From: Aquabacter sp.
GTDB taxonomy: Bacteria > Pseudomonadota > Alphaproteobacteria > Rhizobiales > Xanthobacteraceae
Assembly (NCBI GenBank): GCA_030147645.1
Contig: JASBUY010000098.1
Coordinates: 1 to 8,701, forward strand
Direction: 5' to 3'
DNA: 8,701 bases
The notes below the pieces were generated by a model. It was not told the DNA's origin. It did not search any database and saw only the letters and a program-made list of their open reading frames with translations. Made by a program: the position numbers and the translations under genes. Positions 1-4,847 of the stretch are shown piece by piece (position 1 is the first letter of the stretch; each line of letters begins with the position of its first letter).

Positions 1-937
1 AGACGGTGGCGGGCACGGAGACGCGCGCGGCCATGCGGGCGCGTTCCAGATGATGGGCCACCTGGCTGCGCATCAGCCCGGCCTGGTCGCGCACTCTTTG
101 GGCCAGCACGTCCTCGCGCGTGCCCGCTTCGTTCAGCAGAACCGAAAGCGGGGTCTTCAGCGCATGGGCGAGATTGCCCACATGCATGCGCGCGCGCTCC
201 ACCACCTCGCGATTGGCCTCGATGAGCGCATGGACCTCCGGGACCAGCGGCCCGACCTCCTCGGGATAGTCTCCCTCCAGCCGCTCGGCCCGGCCCGAGC
301 GCACGGCCGCGAGGGCCTGCGACATGCGCGCCAGAGGCTTGAGGCCGAAGCGGATCTGGAACAGGACGGTGACCAGGAAGGCGAGGCCCAGCACCGCGAA
401 AGTGCCGGCGAGGGCGAGATTGAACGCGCTGATCTCTGCGTCGATCTCGCTGGCATCGCCCGCCACCGCGATGACGAAGGTGCCCTCCTGTCCGAGGTCG
501 AGCCTGCGCTCGGCGACGCGCAGGCGCTGGCCCTCGGGACCGGCCACATAACCTTCCTGCACGCTGGCGCGGTGCGCGGGATCCGCGCTCGGGAGGAGCG
601 GCAGCATCCCATCGCCCAGCGAACGCGACACCCGCGCCAGCGGGCTCTCGCCATCCACGCGCGTCACCTGCCAATACCAGCCGGACATGGGAAAGAGAAA
701 AAGCGGCTCGCCCAGGGCTTGCGGCACGGGCAATTCCGAGACCGGCCCCGTGCCCGCCACCTCGGCCACCAGGGTCTTCAAATAGATGTCCAGGCGGCGG
801 TCGAAAGCCCGCTCGGTGCCGGCCCGATAAAGCGAGGAGAGCACGAAGCCCACCACCAGCAGCACCCCCGCCGTGACCGCGACGGCGGAGAGGAACAGGC
901 GGAATGCCAGCGACCCGCTGCCGCTTGCGGCGGTCAC
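1..937 (-). CDS. feuQ: Sensor histidine kinase, PhoQ/FeuQ-like (C-terminus beyond window)
   Basis: This inner-membrane sensor kinase is the partner of the response regulator just upstream. The first 312 codons are visible. Hydrophobic segments lie at about residues 12-34 and 174-196, flanking a periplasmic sensor region of about 140 residues. A HAMP-like linker follows at about 197-250, then the dimerisation/phosphoacceptor motif NLAHALKTPL with His258. This motif is typical of the PhoQ type and differs from the more common SHELRTPL. The ATP-binding domain would lie past the left edge, so truncation is only by the window. The start is a GTG at 937. In this frame the stretch from there back to a stop inside the regulator gene holds no ATG or other GTG, so 937 is the only ordinary start, although its ribosome site is weak. 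The spacer after the regulator stop is 37 bases, which implies one operon. The feuQ symbol rests on the kinase type and on the neighbouring regulator; the kinase class is secure and the orthology is inferred. Confidence 0.85.
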   Translation of the reverse strand, partial: MTAASGSGSLAFRLFLSAVAVTAGVLLVVGFVLSSLYRAGTERAFDRRLDIYLKTLVAEVAGTGPVSELPVPQALGEPLFLFPMSGWYWQVTRVDGESPLARVSRSLGDGMLPLLPSADPAHRASVQEGYVAGPEGQRLRVAERRLDLGQEGTFVIAVAGDASEIDAEISAFNLALAGTFAVLGLAFLVTVLFQIRFGLKPLARMSQALAAVRSGRAERLEGDYPEEVGPLVPEVHALIEANREVVERARMHVGNLAHALKTPLSVLLNEAGTREDVLAQRVRDQAGLMRSQVAHHLERARMAARVSVPATV

Positions 938-974
938 GGGCGCGGTCTCGCGCGCCCGCTCTGTGCGCGCCGCC

Positions 975-1646
975 TCACCGGCTCCCCTCGGCCGGGGCGA
1001 GCATGTAGCCGAGGCCCCGCACGGTCTGAATCACGTCGCTGTCGATCTTCTTGCGCAGCCGCCCGACGAATACCTCGATGGTGTTGGAATCGCGGTCGAA
1101 GTCCTGGTCGTAGAGATGCTCCACCAGTTCCGCGCGCGACACCACCCGCCCGGCATGGTGCATCAGATAGGCCAGGAGGCGATATTCGTGGCTGGTGAGC
1201 TTCACCGGCGCGCCGTTGACGCTCACGCGCCCGCTGCGGGTATCAAGCCGCACGGGGCCGCAGGTGAGTTCGCTGGAGGCATGCCCGGTGGCCCGGCGCA
1301 GCAGCGCGCGCAGGCGCGCCAGCACCTCCTCCATATGGAAGGGCTTGGCCACATAATCGTCCGCGCCGGCGTCGAATCCCTGGACCTTGTCGCTCCAGCG
1401 GTCGCGCGCGGTGAGGATCAGGACGGGCATGGTGCGCTTGGTGCGCCGCCAGTTTTCCAGAACGGAGATCCCGTCCATCTTGGGCAGGCCGATGTCCAGG
1501 ATGACCGCGTCATAGGGCTCGGTATCCCCCAGATGCAGCCCCTCCTCCCCGTCAAAGGCCGTGTCCACGGCATAGCCGGCTTCGCCCAGCGCGGCGGCCA
1601 GTTGGCGGTTGAGATCGGGATCGTCTTCGATGACCAGGAGGCGCAC
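975..1646 (-). CDS. feuP: OmpR-family response regulator, FeuP/PhoP-like
   Basis: This is a 223-residue cytoplasmic DNA-binding regulator phosphorylated by the kinase encoded next to it. The receiver domain (about 1-115) shows the acidic pair Asp8/Asp9, the phosphoacceptor Asp51 in the LDIGLPKMDG motif, Thr79 in LTAR and Lys101 in AKPF. A winged-helix domain (about 125-220) carries the typical LTSHEYRLLAYLMHH and TVRGLGYML stretches. A longer frame reaches 1754, but its first 36 residues are not receiver-like. The GTG at 1646 gives the canonical RLLVIEDD N-terminus and has GGAGAG seven bases upstream. The segment from the LTARDRWSDK stretch through ADDYVAKPFHMEEVLAR and LYDQDFDRDSNTIEVF resembles what I recall of rhizobial FeuP, which in Sinorhizobium is linked to cyclic glucan export. 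The family is certain; the FeuP assignment is from memory and needs a tree. It could regulate envelope functions without any link to the neighbouring phage-like genes. Confidence 0.93.
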   Translation of the reverse strand: MRLLVIEDDPDLNRQLAAALGEAGYAVDTAFDGEEGLHLGDTEPYDAVILDIGLPKMDGISVLENWRRTKRTMPVLILTARDRWSDKVQGFDAGADDYVAKPFHMEEVLARLRALLRRATGHASSELTCGPVRLDTRSGRVSVNGAPVKLTSHEYRLLAYLMHHAGRVVSRAELVEHLYDQDFDRDSNTIEVFVGRLRKKIDSDVIQTVRGLGYMLAPAEGSR

Positions 1647-1653
1647 GGGCCAG

Positions 1654-1659
1654 CTCTCC
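1654..1659 (-). promoter_or_regulatory. Ribosome binding site deciding the GTG start of the response regulator
   Basis: On the minus strand the sequence reads GGAGAG, then seven bases, then GTG at 1646. This supports the GTG start over the upstream ATG at 1754, which would add 36 residues with no receiver-domain character. Confidence 0.7.
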
Positions 1660-1679
1660 GCTCGGTTCCGGGACCTGCG

Positions 1680-1706
1680 CCCGCCGGAGAGACATCCGCC
1701 GGCGGG
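1680..1706 (-). other. GC-rich stem-loop in the leader of the two-component operon
   Basis: Perfect 8-base inverted arms, cccgccgg (1680-1687) and ccggcggg (1699-1706), enclose an 11-base loop. It lies 34 bases upstream of the regulator start, within the 135-base gap after the lipoprotein gene. No T-run follows on either strand, so a classical intrinsic terminator is unlikely. It could be an attenuator, an mRNA leader structure, or chance in very GC-rich DNA. Confidence 0.3.
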
Positions 1707-1740
1707 GCGGGACCAGTCGAGCCGGACATTGCCAGAAGAC

Positions 1741-1765
1741 GCCGCGGGCGTCACCCGCTTGCGGC
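1741..1765 (-). terminator. Possible weak terminator after the lysis cassette
   Basis: Read on the minus strand, a short hairpin (GCGGG, 5-base loop, CCCGC, with possible outer GCC/GGC pairing) begins 16 bases past the lipoprotein stop and is followed by GTCTTCTGG. The stem is short and the U-tract is poor, so this is only a candidate. Its position between the lysis genes and the two-component operon is where a transcript end would be expected. Confidence 0.3.
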
Positions 1766-1781
1766 GTCCCGCCGCTGCGCC

Positions 1782-1997
1782 TCAGCGCCAGCCGCACAGA
1801 ACGCGGCCGACCGCATTGTGTGCCTTGACCTGGCGGAGCGTCTCGTCGGTATCGGCGGCGGACCAGAGGATCGGGGCGGCGGCGCCGCAGAACACGTCAC
1901 GGCCGCCGGAAGCCGTCGTCGTCGCGCAGCCGGCGAGCATCAACGCGCTGAGCATCAGCGCGAGCCGTGCGGGCGCGCTCCACATGGATCTGCGCAT
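1782..1997 (-). CDS. Small lipoprotein, candidate outer-membrane spanin (Rz1-like)
   Basis: This 71-residue lipoprotein has a basic N-terminus, a hydrophobic stretch at about 12-22 and a lipobox LMLAGC, with Cys24 as the predicted lipidated residue. The mature part would be 48 residues. It contains two further cysteines (Cys37, Cys68) and a compact PILWSAADTDETLRQVKAHN stretch, then LCGW near the end. An upstream in-frame ATG exists at 2018, but AAGGAGG sits six bases before the ATG at 1997, which makes that start far better. The gene begins inside the preceding membrane-protein gene in a different frame, overlapping it by 101 bases, and runs past its end. That layout and the position right after an endolysin match Rz1-type outer-membrane spanins. 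Unlike classical Rz1 it is not proline-rich, so spanin function is an inference. It could instead be another phage-associated lipoprotein; I believe I have seen similar small proteins near phage lysis genes, but I cannot name a family. Confidence 0.75.
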   Translation of the reverse strand: MRRSMWSAPARLALMLSALMLAGCATTTASGGRDVFCGAAAPILWSAADTDETLRQVKAHNAVGRVLCGWR

Positions 1998-2220
1998 CGC
2001 GCGCCTCCTTTTCTTCATGGTCCGCCCAGCCGCGCTGGCGCGCCCGCATCAGCCCGCCGATGGCCGCGATGGCACCGGCCAGAGTGAGCGCAAGGGTGAA
2101 GGTCGCCCGCCCGCCGAGAAGGCGGGCGGCAAGGATCAGGACCGGACCCGCCAGCACCGTCAGCGCCAGGGCCTGGAGCCACCAGGGCCAGCCATAGAGC
2201 AGCGCCAACGACAGGCTCAT
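1897..2220 (-). CDS. Small two-TM membrane protein of the lysis cassette: holin or inner-membrane spanin candidate
   Basis: This 107-residue protein has two hydrophobic segments at about residues 14-34 and 41-58. A strongly charged, Glu/Arg/Ala-rich tail (about 59-107) follows, probably helical, ending in LRDDDGFRRP. The frame is open further upstream, but the start at 2220 forms an ATGA overlap with the stop of the muramidase gene, implying translational coupling; the added upstream residues would be Gly/Arg-rich translation of the other frame. Two readings fit. Two TM segments and a charged tail suit a class II holin. A charged, coiled-coil-like tail with a lipoprotein gene nested in another frame suits an Rz-type inner-membrane spanin, although those usually have one N-terminal TM segment. 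It may combine both roles. The lipoprotein ribosome site and start lie within this coding sequence, which constrains both frames. A real gene is likely; the exact function is unproven. Confidence 0.75.
   Translation of the reverse strand: MSLSLALLYGWPWWLQALALTVLAGPVLILAARLLGGRATFTLALTLAGAIAAIGGLMRARQRGWADHEEKEARDAQIHVERARTARADAQRVDARRLRDDDGFRRP
2004..2010 (-). promoter_or_regulatory. Strong ribosome binding site for the nested lipoprotein gene
   Basis: The minus strand reads AAGGAGG followed by six bases and ATG at 1997. This near-perfect Shine-Dalgarno lies inside the coding region of the upstream membrane protein. It shows the nested frame is translated on its own and fixes the lipoprotein start at 1997 rather than 2018. 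Confidence 0.75.
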
Positions 2221-2987
2221 GCCTCCCGCCCCCGCCGCACGAAGGCGAATGCCGCCACCGCCACGGCGACGATCACCGCCAGGGCCACGGCCCATTGCAG
2301 CGGGCCGGGTGCGGCAGCGCCGTTGGCGAGCGCGCCGACCACCGCGAGGGTTCCGGCCACGGCTTCCGGGGCTCGGGCCAGATCCCGCAGCGAGGGATCG
2401 GACGGCCGCGCCTTCGCCGATCCCTCCAACCGGCCGAACAGGGCCACCTCGTCCTCTTCAGGTGCCGCACCGGAGGCGAGCGCCACGGCCACGCGGCGCA
2501 CCTCGGCCACCCGCCGGCCCCAGCCCTTTCCGAACACCGGCCAGGTCTTCAGCGTGCGCAGCATGGCGAGCCGCCGCGCGCAGACATCCGCTGCGATCTT
2601 GGCCGGGTCGCCCGCCGCCACCGCCTGAAGAGTCAGCGCACCCACCTGCCCGTCCACGTCCGCGCCGGCCGCGCGCTGCAGCCATTTCGCCGCCTGGGCC
2701 GGACCGGAATTCACCGCCGCGTCGAACACGGCGTAATCGAGCCCCACGGGCAGGTCGTCGCCGCGCACGGCGTCCCAATATTGGCGGCGATAGATGGTGC
2801 GCAGTTCGCTTTCCTCCAGAAGGCGAACGCTGCGCGCCGGCTGGCCGGCGCGGGCGCGGTAGGCGTCATAGACGCGCTGGGTAACGCCCTGCTGGGTGGG
2901 CCCGCCGGGGTCGGCGGGATGGTCGCTGAAGCCGCCTTCGTGGCGCAGCACGCGCGCGAGCGCGGCGTCGAAGCTGGACGCTGCCAT
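2217..2987 (-). CDS. GH108 N-acetylmuramidase endolysin with C-terminal membrane segment
   Basis: This 256-residue peptidoglycan hydrolase would cut the glycan backbone of the cell wall to release phage or GTA particles. The N-terminal GH108 domain (about 6-95) has the HEGGFSDHPADPGGPT signature, with Glu17 of the EGG motif as the expected catalytic acid, followed by QQGVT and the FDAAVNSGP segment. A PG-binding-type region follows (about 96-165). No N-terminal signal peptide is seen. After a variable linker, a weakly hydrophobic stretch (about 209-226) and a clear hydrophobic helix (about 232-250) end in RRGREA. The C-terminus may therefore be a membrane anchor or a holin-like hairpin. The ATG at 2987 has AGGGGA five bases upstream. 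The stop overlaps the next gene start as ATGA. The gene is the first of the three-gene lysis cassette and is divergent from the small plus-strand gene. The family is secure; the role of the C-terminal helix is inferred. Confidence 0.92.
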   Translation of the reverse strand: MAASSFDAALARVLRHEGGFSDHPADPGGPTQQGVTQRVYDAYRARAGQPARSVRLLEESELRTIYRRQYWDAVRGDDLPVGLDYAVFDAAVNSGPAQAAKWLQRAAGADVDGQVGALTLQAVAAGDPAKIAADVCARRLAMLRTLKTWPVFGKGWGRRVAEVRRVAVALASGAAPEEDEVALFGRLEGSAKARPSDPSLRDLARAPEAVAGTLAVVGALANGAAAPGPLQWAVALAVIVAVAVAAFAFVRRGREA

Positions 2988-3087
2988 TCGGGTCCCCTAT
3001 GATTTATTTTGTAAGACGATGCTCCGCCGCGGAGCGTTTGCCGGGGCGCACCGCGCCGGTCAGAGGCGTGATCGAGGGGCGCGTGCT
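2988..3087 (-). promoter_or_regulatory. Divergent intergenic region, likely promoter of the lysis cassette
   Basis: These 100 bases separate the start of the muramidase gene (minus) from the start of the small membrane-protein gene (plus). They hold a short AT-rich patch at 3001-3014 in otherwise very GC-rich DNA. On the minus strand this patch reads TACAAAAT (3013-3006), a plausible -10-like element. No convincing TTGACA-type -35 was found, so the promoter call rests on position and local composition. Confidence 0.4.
3021..3035. promoter_or_regulatory. Perfect palindrome, operator candidate
   Basis: The sequence gctccgc-c-gcggagc is a perfect 7-base inverted repeat around a single central base. 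It lies in the divergent gap just upstream, on the minus strand, of the AT-rich -10-like patch. The one-base centre disfavours an RNA hairpin and suits a dimeric regulator site. Chance occurrence in GC-rich DNA cannot be excluded. Confidence 0.4.
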
Positions 3088-3318
3088 ATGGACCGCATGT
3101 TGGGGCGCGGATTCCTGATCGTGCTCCTGGTCTTCATGACCTTCGTCTTCTACCTCCAGGTGAACGCGCTCGGCGTCCATGTGCCGCTCGGCATCCTGCT
3201 GAAGTGGGACCGCCCGGTGGATGAGCTGGACTGCTATTATTTCACCGGCGTCACCTTCCATAAGGTCACGTTCCACACCGCCCGCACCACCTGCCCACGC
3301 TGGCTGGACATTTACTGA
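3088..3318 (+). CDS. Small single-pass membrane protein of unknown family
   Basis: This is a 76-residue protein on the opposite strand to its neighbours. The frame is open from 2896, but that upstream part lies opposite the muramidase N-terminus and reads like a shadow. The ATG at 3088 has GAGGGG eight bases upstream and begins a short basic N-terminus. One strongly hydrophobic segment (about 8-26) is followed by about 50 polar/aromatic residues with HVPLGILLKWDRP, a DCYYFTG motif and a second cysteine at 69 (the first is Cys49). Positive-inside logic puts the C-terminal part in the periplasm, where the two cysteines could pair. It sits between the tail-fibre gene and the lysis cassette, divergent from the latter. 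I do not recognise the family. It could be an accessory of the particle module or a host gene; codon use and the hydrophobic profile suggest it is real. Confidence 0.65.
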   Translation: MDRMLGRGFLIVLLVFMTFVFYLQVNALGVHVPLGILLKWDRPVDELDCYYFTGVTFHKVTFHTARTTCPRWLDIY

Positions 3319-3373
3319 GCCGCGCCTCCAGCGGGCCATGCTCCCCGCAGGATCAGCGCGTCCGTAAGAAGGG

Positions 3374-4825
3374 TCAGGTGTAGGCGCCGGTCGCGTCGGT
3401 GACGCCGGCGGAATTACCTGGAAAGTAAGTCGGACTTCCCGACGATCCCGTGTCGATCACGGCGTTCGTGGCGACGACGTAGCGCGCGCCCGTCGCCGCG
3501 CCGGAGAACGTCATCAAGCGGGCGTCGATGCTGGCGCCGCGCGCGGCTGTCATGAATGCCGAAAAGGCTGGAGTCCCGCTCAAGGTCACTGCCCGTCCGG
3601 CAAGAAAGCATCGTCCGCCGGCTTCGCATTGAACATGCCGCGCCCCGCCGCCGGAGATGCGATAGTCGCTGGCCGCCGTCACCACACCGTTTCCGCTCAC
3701 CGTGACCTGCGCCGCACCGGCGGCGACGGAACCGAAATCGATGTTTGAGAAATACACATTGCTGCCGAAGGCTGCATAAATGCCATCGCCAACCGAAGAG
3801 GTCAGCTTGAACCCGCTGACCCGCCATGTGCCGCAGGAATTGCTCACCGCGTCTATGGCGATCCCGGTCGTCGAAATCATGCAATTGGCGGGAGTGCTGG
3901 TATTGCCCACAAGCGTGATCGGCCCCGCCCCCACATAGGGTTTGAGCACGACCGAGGGCGGCGAATAGGTCCCGTCGGCCACCTGGATCGTGACCGCGTA
4001 GATGGACAGATCGAGCGCGCAGGCGACGTTGATGGCCTTTTGGATGGTCAGGAATGCGCCCGCCGGGCTGTTGACTAGCCCGGGGTTCGAATCCGATCCG
4101 TCCGGGCGGACATAATAGGTGCGGTTCGCGCTCAGCGTTTCGCGCGGGCCGCCGCTCGCCGGGAAGGCGACGCGGCCCGACGCGCGCTCGATGCGGAGCG
4201 CCTCGAACCAGGCGCTGCCGTCGGGCGAGACCTTGACGTGCAGGTCGTCGTCGCCGGTGAGCCCGATCTCGGCACGGCCCGAAAAGGCGGTCTGCATGAG
4301 GAGCGACAGCGTCGAACCCGCGCTCTCCTTGTTCATCTTGTAGCGCAGCGTGCCGTCGCCGCCCTCGGCCGTGGTCTTCGCCGTCCACAGGGCGTTGTTG
4401 AGCTTGGCGGCGAACGGGTTGACGGTGTCGGCGGCGGTGCCGACGCCGAGCCGCGTCATGTTGTCGAGCATGCTCGGGGCGCCGCCGCCCGCCGCCCGCC
4501 AGGCGCCGCCGTCCCAGACCGCGAGCGCCGCCTCGTCGATCACATAAGCCAGAAAGCCGGGGCGCGGCTCGATGAACGCCCAGGCGCCGTCCTGTCGGAC
4601 CGCAATGGCGCCCGCATGGCCGGCCCAGGCGCCGGTGGCGCCGGCGGGGATGATGTAGCGCGCGCCCTCGGCGGGGGAGCCCGGCGGCACCACAAGATCG
4701 CGGTCGAGCACCGCCAGCATCACGAGGGTGTCGAGCAAGCCCAGCGCCGCGTTGACGGTGACATGCTTCTGCGCCTGCGCGGCGGCGAGGTAAGGCAGGC
4801 CCAGGCGGGCCGTGGTATCGGACAT
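3374..4825 (-). CDS. DUF2793 tail-fibre protein with C-terminal beta-helix-like domain
   Basis: This 483-residue protein is probably a tail fibre or spike that contacts the recipient surface. Residues 1 to about 110 form the DUF2793 domain (TARLGLPYLAAAQAQKHVTV and the later AVWDGGAW motif). Residues about 135-222 are a linker found in such fibres (SGRAEIGLTGDDDLHVKVS, then a segment ending in RIERASGRVAFP). From about 230, after TYYVRPDGSDSNPG and AFLTIQKAIN, the sequence shows short beta-strand repeats, many Asn/Gly/Ser/Thr residues and a YFPGNSAG terminus. This is typical of right-handed beta-helix tailspikes or pectate-lyase-like folds. The frame is open back to 5089 inside the upstream gene, but the ATG at 4825 starts the canonical domain and has GGAG six bases upstream. 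It lies 22 bases after the gp15-like gene and is surely cotranscribed. GC falls to about 59% in 3721-3960, against about 75% in the neighbouring gene. Whether the beta-helix binds or degrades polysaccharide is not visible. Confidence 0.88.
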   Translation of the reverse strand: MSDTTARLGLPYLAAAQAQKHVTVNAALGLLDTLVMLAVLDRDLVVPPGSPAEGARYIIPAGATGAWAGHAGAIAVRQDGAWAFIEPRPGFLAYVIDEAALAVWDGGAWRAAGGGAPSMLDNMTRLGVGTAADTVNPFAAKLNNALWTAKTTAEGGDGTLRYKMNKESAGSTLSLLMQTAFSGRAEIGLTGDDDLHVKVSPDGSAWFEALRIERASGRVAFPASGGPRETLSANRTYYVRPDGSDSNPGLVNSPAGAFLTIQKAINVACALDLSIYAVTIQVADGTYSPPSVVLKPYVGAGPITLVGNTSTPANCMISTTGIAIDAVSNSCGTWRVSGFKLTSSVGDGIYAAFGSNVYFSNIDFGSVAAGAAQVTVSGNGVVTAASDYRISGGGARHVQCEAGGRCFLAGRAVTLSGTPAFSAFMTAARGASIDARLMTFSGAATGARYVVATNAVIDTGSSGSPTYFPGNSAGVTDATGAYT

Positions 4826-4847
4826 GGGACGCTCCGGCTGGAAGGGA

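Noticed and set aside
50..1198. Long plus-strand reading frame opposite the kinase and regulator genes
   Set aside because: It is a His/Arg/Gly-rich antisense translation of well-supported two-component genes; no domain or ribosome-site support.
873..2628. Two further long plus-strand frames (873-2087 and 1609-2628)
   Set aside because: They lie opposite the regulator, lipoprotein, membrane-protein and muramidase genes; their composition is typical of high-GC shadow frames.
3004..3339. 111-codon minus-strand frame opposite the small membrane-protein gene
   Set aside because: It lacks a clear ribosome site and hydrophobic or domain features, while the plus-strand frame has both a ribosome site and a TM segment.
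3331..3348. Possible terminator hairpin (gcggg / cccgc, 8-base loop) between the convergent ends of the small gene and the fibre gene
   Set aside because: The stem is only 5 base pairs and no T-run follows on either strand; too weak to call.
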